Assembly: GCA_964462535.1 (NCBI GenBank)
Contig: CAYWXV010000117.1
Span: forward strand, 1 to 5,720
Reading direction: 5' to 3'
DNA length: 5,720 nucleotides
Source of the DNA: CAYWXV01 sp964462535
GTDB lineage: Bacteria > Bacteroidota > Ignavibacteria > OLB7
A program made the position numbers and the translations under genes. Positions 1 through 5,719 of the stretch are shown in pieces. The notes below the pieces were generated by a model. The model did no database searches. It was not told the origin of the DNA and saw only the letters and a list, made by a program, of their open reading frames with translations. Within the stretch, counting starts at the first letter, position 1. The number at the start of each line of letters is the position of its first letter.

Positions 1-8
1 TTCCTGCT

Positions 9-38
9 CCCCCCTCTCTCAGAATTGAGAGAGGGGGG
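9..38. repeat. Perfect 13-bp inverted repeat (hairpin) at the window edge
   Basis: The left arm 9-21 (six C, then alternating CT, then A) is exactly complementary to the right arm 26-38, with a 4-nt loop GAAT at 22-25. Transcribed from either strand it would form a very stable hairpin. No T-run follows it on the plus strand (GGCCGGGG comes next) or on the minus strand (GAGCAGGAA). It is therefore not a textbook intrinsic terminator, although it may end or protect the transcript of an upstream gene outside the window. The inverted repeat is seen directly; any role is inference. Confidence 0.8.
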
Positions 39-42
39 CCGG

Positions 43-78
43 GGGGGTGAGAGCCCGGGCCAGAGGGGGTGAGAGCCC
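43..78 (+). repeat. 14-bp direct repeat, two copies 22 bp apart, in a G-rich leader
   Basis: GGGGGTGAGAGCCC occurs at 43-56 and again, identically, at 65-78, separated by 8 bp (GGGCCAGA). The copies lie 56 to 91 bp upstream of the had start. Two exact copies one-to-two helical turns apart could be an operator, a promoter-associated repeat or a low-complexity repeat typical of this genome's intergenic DNA; the sequence alone does not decide. Confidence 0.65.
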
Positions 79-95
79 TGCGCTTCAGCGCGGGG
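76..95 (+). promoter_or_regulatory. Tetraloop hairpin in the had leader
   Basis: CCCTGCGC (76-83) pairs with GCGCGGGG (88-95) over eight base pairs, one of them a U-G wobble, closed by a TTCA tetraloop (84-87). It lies 39 bp upstream of the had ATG and uses the CCC end of the second direct repeat as part of its stem, so the two elements overlap. No T-tract follows (GAAAGGGCG), which argues against a terminator. It may be a 5'-leader structure if transcription starts upstream of it. The pairing is seen; the role is unknown. Confidence 0.5.
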
Positions 96-133
96 GAAAG
101 GGCGTCCCACATTTCATAACCGGATAGACAACA

Positions 134-1186
134 ATGCATTCATGGAAGATGGTCGAGCCGGGCGTTGACTTTGCGCCGGTGGAGACACCCGCGCCGAACC
201 CCGGTGAAGGGGAGGCGCTGGTGAAGGTGGCCGGCTGCGGAGTCTGCCACACCGATGTCAGCTTCTGGAAGAGTGGTGTCAAGACACGGCACTCCCTCCC
301 ACTCACGCTCGGACACGAGATCAGCGGTGTGGTTGTCGCGGGGCCGGATGATCTGATTGGGCGGAGCGTCATCGTTCCGGCGGTTCTCCCCTGCGGCGAG
401 TGCGATCTCTGCCGCGCCGGTCGAAGCAACATCTGTCGCAATCAGAAGATGCCCGGCAACGACTTCGACGGCGGGTTCGCCACGCATGTCCTTGTTCCTC
501 ATCGCTTCCTCTGCCCTGTTCCCGAGTCCCTCCTCGCACGCTATCCGCTCGAGCGGCTGAGCGTCGTCGCCGACGCGGTCTCGACACCATATCAGGCGAT
601 CAGGAAGTCGGGTCTCGCTCCTGGCGATTTCGCCATCGCGATCGGTGTCGGTGGGGTCGGGATCTACGGAGCAATACTCGCGGGACTCCTTGGGGCGAAG
701 GTTCTGGCAATCGACATCGACGACGGGCGTCTCAGCGTTGCGTCGGAACAGGGTGTCGACGCAACGCTCAACACACGCGACATGGATGGGAAGACCATCC
801 GTGAACGTGTTCGGGAGATCGCCCACTCCCTTGGTGTCCCATCTCACTCGTGGAAGATCTTCGAGTTCTCCGGAACGAGCGCTGGACAGGACCTCGCCTT
901 CGGACTCCTCACCTATGCCGCAACAGTCTCCATCGTCGGATTCACCATGGATAGGGTCGAGGTCCGGCTCAGCAATCTGATGGCGTTCGACGCAAGTCTT
1001 GTCGGAACCTGGGGATGCAAACCGGAACTCTATCCCGAGGTGGTGCAGTTGATCGACGAAGGGAAGCTGGACATCGCTCCATTCGTCGAGACGTTCCCTC
1101 TCTCTTCCATCAACGAAGTCTTTCACAATACGGTAGCCCATCGGTACACGAAGCGTTCGGTTCTCGTACCCGATCAGGCGCCATAA
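134..1186 (+). CDS. had: 6-hydroxycyclohex-1-ene-1-carbonyl-CoA dehydrogenase (Had)
   Basis: This is a cytoplasmic, zinc-containing medium-chain alcohol dehydrogenase of 350 residues. It oxidises 6-hydroxycyclohex-1-ene-1-carbonyl-CoA to the 6-oxo compound with NAD+ in anaerobic benzoyl-CoA degradation. The GroES-like N-terminal half has the catalytic-zinc motif GCGVCHTD with Cys38, then GHE (His61, Glu62). The usual third ligand cysteine appears to be replaced by Asp147 in ADAVSTPYQA, as in many relatives. A structural zinc site is intact (Cys87, Cys90, Cys93, Cys101; C-x2-C-x2-C-x7-C). The Rossmann half has GVGGVG at 171-176 and an acidic residue at the end of the second strand (Asp194), which fits NAD+ over NADP+. 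The start at 134 gives the family's usual N-terminus (MVEPG follows within 10 residues). No Shine-Dalgarno sequence is visible. The substrate is assigned from family resemblance plus the oah and dch genes that follow; on sequence alone a related alcohol dehydrogenase could be considered. Confidence 0.93.
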   Translation: MHSWKMVEPGVDFAPVETPAPNPGEGEALVKVAGCGVCHTDVSFWKSGVKTRHSLPLTLGHEISGVVVAGPDDLIGRSVIVPAVLPCGECDLCRAGRSNICRNQKMPGNDFDGGFATHVLVPHRFLCPVPESLLARYPLERLSVVADAVSTPYQAIRKSGLAPGDFAIAIGVGGVGIYGAILAGLLGAKVLAIDIDDGRLSVASEQGVDATLNTRDMDGKTIRERVREIAHSLGVPSHSWKIFEFSGTSAGQDLAFGLLTYAATVSIVGFTMDRVEVRLSNLMAFDASLVGTWGCKPELYPEVVQLIDEGKLDIAPFVETFPLSSINEVFHNTVAHRYTKRSVLVPDQAP

Positions 1187-1198
1187 TCAGCGATCACT

Positions 1199-2293
1199 AT
1201 GCGCACACTCATCGACCACAACCTCGTCCGCGCCGAGTACTCGCATATCATCTTCGAAAAGAAGGCCTGTCTGGATCAGCATGGTCTTCCGATCGAAGGA
1301 CTCTTCAACGCGTGGATCACGATCAACAATCCAATCCAGTACAACTCGTACACGACCGAGACGGTGAAGGAGATCATCCTTGCCTTCCGAGAGGCATCGA
1401 ACGACCGGAGTGTCGTCTGTGTGGTCTTCACCGCAGTCGGTCATCAGGCCTTCTGCACAGGGGGGAATACGAAGGAGTATGCCGAATACTATGCCGGGAA
1501 TCCGCAGGAGTACAAGCAGTACATGCGCCTGTTCAACGACATGGTCACCGGTATTCTCATGTGCGACAAGCCGGTCATCAACCGCGTCAACGGCATGCGT
1601 GTCGGTGGAGGGCAGGAGATCGGTATGGCGTGCGACTTCTCCATCGCGCAGGACATGGCACGGTTCGGACAGGCGGGACCAAAGCACGGGAGCGCACCCG
1701 AAGGTGGCTCCACCGATTTCCTCGCACTCTACGTCGGTGTCGAGCGAGCGATGTATTCATGCACCGTCTGCGAACCCTGGTCGGCCCACGAAGCCCTTCG
1801 TTACGGGCTTGTGACCGAGATCGTGCCCGCTCTCCGTATCGAAGATGAGTGGGTCCCCAATCCACTCGTGATTACCGATACATGGATCAACGATCGTGGT
1901 GAAATGGTCTATGGCTCGTTGAAGAAGGGGGAGGCTCTGGCTGAAGGGAAGCGAATGATCGAACGTGGCGCTATCGATCTCACACTCCTCGACGCAGCCG
2001 TCGAACGCCTCTGCACGAAGCTTATCTACACGTTCCCCAATTGTGTCGCGAAGACCATCGGCTCGATCAGGAAGAAGAAACTGGAGTCGTGGGATCGGAA
2101 CAAGGAGAGCAATCGCGAGTGGCTCGGGTTGAACATGATGACCGAGGCGAACGCCGGCTTCCGTGCCTTCAACGATGGGCCGAAGAACAATCGCGAGGTC
2201 GACTTCGTTCGCCTGCGCCGCTACCTGGCCGAAGGAAGACCATGGAGCGAGGAGTTGATCAAGGATATCTCGCCTCAATACGAACACGCATGA
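1199..2293 (+). CDS. oah: 6-oxocyclohex-1-ene-1-carbonyl-CoA hydrolase (Oah/BamA), ring-opening enzyme
   Basis: This crotonase-superfamily enzyme adds water to 6-oxocyclohex-1-ene-1-carbonyl-CoA and hydrolytically opens the ring, giving 3-hydroxypimeloyl-CoA. The 364 residues are close to the usual size of the family. Family hallmarks are NAWITINNPIQYNSYTT (37-53), the oxyanion-hole regions AFCTGGN (84-90) and NGMRVGGGQE (131-140) with Glu140, and AGPKHGSAPEGGSTDF (159-174). In that last block the second glutamate of classical enoyl-CoA hydratases is not at its usual place, and a PEGGST motif appears instead, as is typical of Oah. A long C-terminal extension (about 215-364) is also typical. 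The gene starts 12 nt after the had stop and overlaps dch by 4 nt. No ribosome binding site is visible. This family, also called BamA, is the usual marker for anaerobic aromatic degradation, which makes it the most secure call in the window. Confidence 0.96.
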   Translation: MRTLIDHNLVRAEYSHIIFEKKACLDQHGLPIEGLFNAWITINNPIQYNSYTTETVKEIILAFREASNDRSVVCVVFTAVGHQAFCTGGNTKEYAEYYAGNPQEYKQYMRLFNDMVTGILMCDKPVINRVNGMRVGGGQEIGMACDFSIAQDMARFGQAGPKHGSAPEGGSTDFLALYVGVERAMYSCTVCEPWSAHEALRYGLVTEIVPALRIEDEWVPNPLVITDTWINDRGEMVYGSLKKGEALAEGKRMIERGAIDLTLLDAAVERLCTKLIYTFPNCVAKTIGSIRKKKLESWDRNKESNREWLGLNMMTEANAGFRAFNDGPKNNREVDFVRLRRYLAEGRPWSEELIKDISPQYEHA

Positions 2294-3087
2294 GTACGAC
2301 AACACTCGACGGAACGCCATCGGTACGACTCGATCATACCGACGATCACGCGATCGCGCGTGTCACGCTTGGTGGTGGGAAGGGGAACATCCTGACCGGC
2401 GACGTGATGCGACAACTCCGTTCGCGTTTGCGTGAGATCGCGAGTGATCGAGATGTCAAGGCCATCATCCTTGCTGGAGAGGGGAAGCACTTCTCGTTCG
2501 GCGCCAGCGTCGAGGAGCATCGGCGCGAAGAGGCGGCGGCGATGATCCATGAGTTCCATGGTCTGATCCTTGACGTCGCCCGTCTCGACATCCCGATCAT
2601 ATCGGCCGTCTCAGGCATGTGTCTTGGGGGAGCGCTGGAGCTTGCGCTTGCCGGCAACATGATCTTCGCGGACGTAACGGCGGTCTTCGGACAGCCCGAG
2701 ATTCAACTCGGCGTCTTCGCACCACCCGCCTCCGCTCTACTCCCGCTCCGTCTCGGGTATGCCCGCGCCGAAGAGCTGTTGATCACCGGCGAGAACATCG
2801 ACGCAGCACGGGCGCTCCATATCGGTCTCATCAACCGACTCTTCCCGTCGCGCGAGGAGCTTGATACCGGTATCGACGAGTGGGTTGCGACACACCTTCT
2901 TCCAAAGAGCGCATCATCGCTCCGCATGGCTGTTCGGGCCGAGAGGATGGGGATGGTCGACACCCTCCAGACGATGCTGCCGAGACTGGAACGACTCTAT
3001 GTCGACGAGTTGATGGGGACGACCGACGCGAACGAGGGGATCGCCTCTTTCCTGGAGAAGCGAACTCCGCAATGGCAGAATCAATGA
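2290..3087 (+). CDS. dch: Cyclohexa-1,5-diene-1-carbonyl-CoA hydratase (Dch)
   Basis: This crotonase-fold hydratase of 265 residues adds water to the cyclic 1,5-dienoyl-CoA made by benzoyl-CoA reductase, giving 6-hydroxycyclohex-1-ene-1-carbonyl-CoA, the substrate of Had. Visible features are KGNIL (31-35), HFSFGASVEEH (67-77) with Ser where most crotonases have the Asp of GAD, GMCLGGALELAL (109-120) with Glu117, and GQPEIQLGVF (134-143) with Glu137. Both catalytic-type glutamates are thus kept. The GASVEEH motif and the context favour Dch over a general enoyl-CoA hydratase. The reading frame is open far upstream, to about 2041, but that part lies inside oah. The ATG at 2290, which overlaps the oah stop as ATGA, gives the normal family length and points to translational coupling. 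The order had-oah-dch means the genes do not follow the reaction order (Dch, Had, Oah). Confidence 0.93.
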   Translation: MSTTTLDGTPSVRLDHTDDHAIARVTLGGGKGNILTGDVMRQLRSRLREIASDRDVKAIILAGEGKHFSFGASVEEHRREEAAAMIHEFHGLILDVARLDIPIISAVSGMCLGGALELALAGNMIFADVTAVFGQPEIQLGVFAPPASALLPLRLGYARAEELLITGENIDAARALHIGLINRLFPSREELDTGIDEWVATHLLPKSASSLRMAVRAERMGMVDTLQTMLPRLERLYVDELMGTTDANEGIASFLEKRTPQWQNQ

Positions 3088-3097
3088 ACCATGCATC

Positions 3098-5107
3098 ATG
3101 AAAGCGATAGCAACGGTGGGGGTCGTGGGTGCGGGAACAATGGGGGGCGGACTGGCGCAGAAGTTTGCGCAGGAAGGCTTCACGGTCATCCTTCTCGATA
3201 GAACAATCGATCTGGTTGAGAGAGGGCTCGATGCCATCTCGCACATGCTTCAGGAGGGTGTGAGTCGAAAGGTCTTCAGACCTGATGACGTCGCGGCCAC
3301 GTTGGGACGGATTCATGTGACAGCGGATATCGCCGACATGGCGTCGTGCGATCTGGTGGTCGAAGCGATCTTCGAGAACCTCCAGGCGAAGACCGATCTC
3401 TTCCATGCTCTGGGCGATATCGTCTCCCCCGATTGCATACTCGCCACGAACACCTCCTCCTTCTCCGTCACCGAACTCTCCGCCGCCGTCCGGCGACCGG
3501 AACGATTCTGTGGTCTTCATTACTTCTTTCACGCAGCGAAGAATAGACTGGTGGAGATCATCGCCGGCGCGCGAACGTCGCGTGAAACGATGGAGTCGGT
3601 GGAACGCTTCTGCTTCCTGACCGGAAAGGATCCGATTCACTGCGCCGATCGATACGGGTTCGCCGTCAACCGGTTCTTCGTCCCCTGGCTGAACGAAGCA
3701 GTCCGTCTGCTGGAGGAGGGGATCGCAACGATACCGGAGATCGATGCGATCTGTATGAAGGCGTTCGGCATCGGCATGGGGCCGTTCGCACTGATGAACG
3801 CGACCGGCGTCGCGATCGCATGGCATGCACAACAGACACTCGAGTCGTTTGGCACGCTCTACACCGTGGCCGAGGCATTGCGAGAACAGGGAGAGAGTGG
3901 TCGTCACTGGGCGACGGGCGATCCCGCAACCATCACAATTGATGAGAGGACGGAACGGATCGTTCGCGACAGGATGATGGGTCTGGTCTTTCTTGTCTGT
4001 TGTCAGATACTGGACGAAGGAGTCTGCACACCGACGGAACTCAATCGCGGGGCGCGTATCGGATTGAAGTGGCATCGCGGACCGATTGATCTGATGCAGT
4101 CGATGGGACGAAGCGAGGTGGAGCGATTGATACGGACGACCGCAACGCACTACCAGACTCCATTCCCTCGTGACCTGGGCGCCCCCTTCCTGCCGATGGA
4201 GTACGTCCGTCTCTCGTTCGTCGCGCGGACCGCGATCATCACGGTCTCTCGACCCGAAGACCTGGATGCTCTGAATGAAGATGTCGTCGAGCAGATAGGA
4301 AAGCGATTCGCCGAGGCGGAATCGAACGAGTCGTGCGAGACGATCGTGTTCACGGGGAGCGGGAAGGCGTTCGTAGCCGGTGCCGACATCTCCCTCTTCA
4401 TCAGGCACATCAGGAATGGAACGATCCACGATATCGTCGACTTCACGGCGCGGACACAGGACGTGTTCGATCGCATCGATCGATCGACGAAGAAGGTCAT
4501 CGCCCTTCTGAACGGAATGACGCTCGGTGGCGGTCTCGAACTCGCTCTCTGCGCCGACGAGATCTACGCGCTACCGCAGGCTGTTCTTGCGTTTCCCGAG
4601 ACGGGGATCGGTATCTATCCGGGACTGGGAGGAACGCAACGGACCCAGCGTCGGGTGGGACGGGGATTGACGAAGTATCTGATCTACACCGGTGACATGA
4701 TCAACGCCACTGCAGCGCGTGGTATGGGGTTGATCGACGACGTGATCACATCTGACGAGTACTTCACTATTCTGGGTGGCGGTCACGTCGAGCGCCTGTC
4801 GGGAGAGCGATCCGAGCCACGCGATGTTCGATGGGATGCGATCGGCTCGTTCTTCGCAAGTCATTCGCTTGATGATCTCTTCGATCACAACGGCGCCGGC
4901 GCCGATCTGTCGCCGGATGACATCGAGCGTTGGCGCAAGCGTGTTGGACAGAAGGCACCGATGGCGCTTCGTGTTGCCGAGCGTCTGGTTGATGAAGAGA
5001 AGGGATGCGCGTCGGAACTGGAGTACCTCCCGGTGATCTTCAGTTCCAACGACGCACTCCTTGGACTGAGCTCCGTCGGACAGAAGGTGGCATTCCACGG
5101 GAACTGA
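3098..5107 (+). CDS. Fused 3-hydroxyacyl-CoA dehydrogenase / enoyl-CoA hydratase, probably for 3-hydroxypimeloyl-CoA
   Basis: This 669-residue fusion has the dehydrogenase first, the reverse of the FadB order. The NAD-binding domain (about 1-185) has GAGTMG (11-16) and Asp34. Predicted catalytic residues are Ser120, His141, Glu153 (12 residues after His141, the normal dyad spacing) and Asn191. Two helical C-terminal dehydrogenase repeats follow (about 185-285 and 290-365). The crotonase domain (about 370-669) has AFVAGADI (424-431), LGGGLELAL (476-484) with Glu481, and FPETGIGIYPGLGGTQR (499-515) with Glu501, so both hydratase glutamates are present. Two oddities are HYFFHAA replacing the usual HFFNP around the catalytic His, and about 50 extra residues (roughly 560-610) before the last helices. 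The gene begins 10 nt after dch. Because Oah yields 3-hydroxypimeloyl-CoA, oxidation to 3-oxopimeloyl-CoA is the likely job. The hydratase half may serve crotonyl-CoA or another enoyl-CoA. The domain call is firm; the substrate is inferred from context. Confidence 0.92.
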   Translation: MKAIATVGVVGAGTMGGGLAQKFAQEGFTVILLDRTIDLVERGLDAISHMLQEGVSRKVFRPDDVAATLGRIHVTADIADMASCDLVVEAIFENLQAKTDLFHALGDIVSPDCILATNTSSFSVTELSAAVRRPERFCGLHYFFHAAKNRLVEIIAGARTSRETMESVERFCFLTGKDPIHCADRYGFAVNRFFVPWLNEAVRLLEEGIATIPEIDAICMKAFGIGMGPFALMNATGVAIAWHAQQTLESFGTLYTVAEALREQGESGRHWATGDPATITIDERTERIVRDRMMGLVFLVCCQILDEGVCTPTELNRGARIGLKWHRGPIDLMQSMGRSEVERLIRTTATHYQTPFPRDLGAPFLPMEYVRLSFVARTAIITVSRPEDLDALNEDVVEQIGKRFAEAESNESCETIVFTGSGKAFVAGADISLFIRHIRNGTIHDIVDFTARTQDVFDRIDRSTKKVIALLNGMTLGGGLELALCADEIYALPQAVLAFPETGIGIYPGLGGTQRTQRRVGRGLTKYLIYTGDMINATAARGMGLIDDVITSDEYFTILGGGHVERLSGERSEPRDVRWDAIGSFFASHSLDDLFDHNGAGADLSPDDIERWRKRVGQKAPMALRVAERLVDEEKGCASELEYLPVIFSSNDALLGLSSVGQKVAFHGN

Positions 5108-5154
5108 TCGACGGGGATGAGTAACTTCCCACGCTTCAGATTCGACAGACTGTT

Positions 5155-5171
5155 GAGATGCGCGCGATCTC
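5155..5171. promoter_or_regulatory. Operator-like 17-bp dyad
   Basis: GAGAT (5155-5159) and ATCTC (5167-5171) are exact inverted 5-bp arms around a 7-bp GCGCGCG centre. This size suits a dimeric winged-helix regulator such as Rrf2 proteins. It lies 108 bp upstream of the regulator's ATG and overlaps the larger inverted repeats. It may be an operator for autoregulation or simply a by-product of those repeats. Confidence 0.35.
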
Positions 5172-5187
5172 TCCGTTGCGCTCCACT

Positions 5188-5215
5188 TCGCGCGACTTGA
5201 CCTCGCGCGATTTGA
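5188..5215. repeat. 13-bp tandem direct repeat TCGCGCGAYTTGA
   Basis: TCGCGCGACTTGA (5188-5200) and TCGCGCGATTTGA (5203-5215) match at 12 of 13 positions and are 15 bp apart start to start. The TCGCGCGA core is itself palindromic, so the two copies can also pair with each other or with CGCGCGAT at 5161-5168. Two near-identical sites about 1.5 helical turns apart are compatible with protein binding sites upstream of the regulator gene. Confidence 0.55.
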
Positions 5216-5278
5216 ACAGTCTCCCGTAAACCAGGTGTCTCAACGGTCTGCCAGCCTAATCTCTTCGACACTCACCGT

Positions 5279-5719
5279 ATGACGTTTTCTCGATCGTGCG
5301 AGTACGCTCTGCAGTCGGTCCTCTATCTCGCCGTTCGACATGGGAAAGGGGACGACGTCGTATCTCTTCAGGAGATCGCTGACTCGCAGGACATCCCACC
5401 CCATTTCCTCAGCAAGATTCTGCAGACGCTGGTGCGTCACGGGTTGCTGGTATCATCGAAGGGGCCGCACGGCGGGTTCAGGCTGATCAAACGCCCGGAG
5501 GATATCAGGCTCCTTGATATCGTCTCGGTAATTGACGGGCTGGAGATATTCGACCGATGCGGTATCGGACTTCGAGCCTGCTCGGACGACAACCCTTGTC
5601 CCATCCACCACGACTACAAAGTCATCAAGAACCGGATACGTCAGGTACTGACCCTGAAAACCCTCGCGGAGCTGAGCCAGGACGTCGAGCGTGGGTCGGC
5701 GATTATTGCGATAAAGTGA
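5279..5719 (+). CDS. Rrf2-family transcriptional regulator with a probable Fe-S cluster site
   Basis: This is a small dimeric winged-helix DNA-binding protein of 146 residues, the normal size for the family. The N-terminal helix carries SCEYAL (6-11). The helix-turn-helix spans about 29-56 (SLQEIADSQDIPPHFLSKIL and following), with a wing at SSKGPHGGFRL (59-69). A connecting helix (about 77-90) leads into a three-cysteine loop: Cys94-x6-Cys101-x5-Cys107. His110 lies three residues after the last Cys, as His107 does after Cys104 in IscR. Glu8 sits where NsrR uses an acidic ligand. The protein probably senses iron, redox state or nitric oxide through a [2Fe-2S] or [4Fe-4S] cluster; which one cannot be read from sequence. 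It follows the aromatic operon on the same strand after 171 bp of repeat-rich DNA, suggesting its own promoter and possibly autoregulation. Control of the upstream operon is plausible but unproven. No Shine-Dalgarno sequence is seen before the ATG. The subfamily (IscR, NsrR or other) is unresolved. Confidence 0.93.
   Translation: MTFSRSCEYALQSVLYLAVRHGKGDDVVSLQEIADSQDIPPHFLSKILQTLVRHGLLVSSKGPHGGFRLIKRPEDIRLLDIVSVIDGLEIFDRCGIGLRACSDDNPCPIHHDYKVIKNRIRQVLTLKTLAELSQDVERGSAIIAIK

Larger units (their letters stand above)
5146..5250 (+). promoter_or_regulatory. Structured, repeat-dense region upstream of the Rrf2 regulator
   Basis: The arm CAGACTGTTGAGA (5146-5158) can pair with TCTCAACGGTCTG (5238-5250) over all 13 positions, with one G-U wobble. 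Alternatively, its AGACTGTT (5147-5154) pairs perfectly with AACAGTCT (5215-5222). In that second fold the stem continues inward: 5156-5159 with 5210-5213, then CGCGCGA (5161-5167) with TCGCGCG (5203-5209), giving about 19 pairs with one mismatch and one bulged base. Inside sits a third hairpin, GTTGCGC (5175-5181) with GCGCGAC (5190-5196), with an 8-nt loop. No T-tract follows, so this is not a plain terminator. It could be a set of operators for the adjacent regulator, a leader RNA with two alternative folds, or both. The complementarities are seen; function is inference. Confidence 0.6.

Noticed and set aside
140..1141. 333-codon open frame on the minus strand opposite had
   Set aside because: It has no recognisable motif and mirrors had almost end to end, which is typical of an antisense shadow in GC-rich coding DNA.
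2041..2289. 83-codon N-terminal extension of dch
   Set aside because: The upstream open frame lies within the conserved C-terminal part of oah and its translation is not crotonase-like. The ATG at 2290 gives the normal Dch length.
3091..3093. Alternative ATG seven bases before the fusion gene start
   Set aside because: It is not in frame with the dehydrogenase. The ATG at 3098 places the Rossmann GAGTMG motif at the usual distance from the N-terminus.
2831..4429. 532-codon open frame on the minus strand opposite dch and the fusion gene
   Set aside because: It lies antisense to two well-recognised genes, and its translation is rich in Arg/Asp/His without domain motifs. It is a by-product of codon use on the coding strand.
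4470..4491. Run of GATC/CGATC motifs
   Set aside because: CGATC is frequent across the whole window through Asp, Ile and Arg codon choices; this local run falls in ordinary coding sequence.
4892..4903. 12-bp perfect palindrome GGCGCCGGCGCC
   Set aside because: It is inside the fusion gene and simply encodes an Ala/Gly-rich linker; palindromes of this kind are expected in GC-rich coding sequence.
5113..5130. Possible terminator hairpin just after the fusion gene
   Set aside because: GGGGA and TTCCC give only five pairs including a wobble, around an 8-nt loop, with no T-tract after it; too weak to call.
5197..5217. TTGACC and TTGAAC as -35 boxes for the regulator gene
   Set aside because: No -10-like hexamer lies 16-18 bp downstream of either. 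The TTGA runs are explained by the 13-bp direct repeat.
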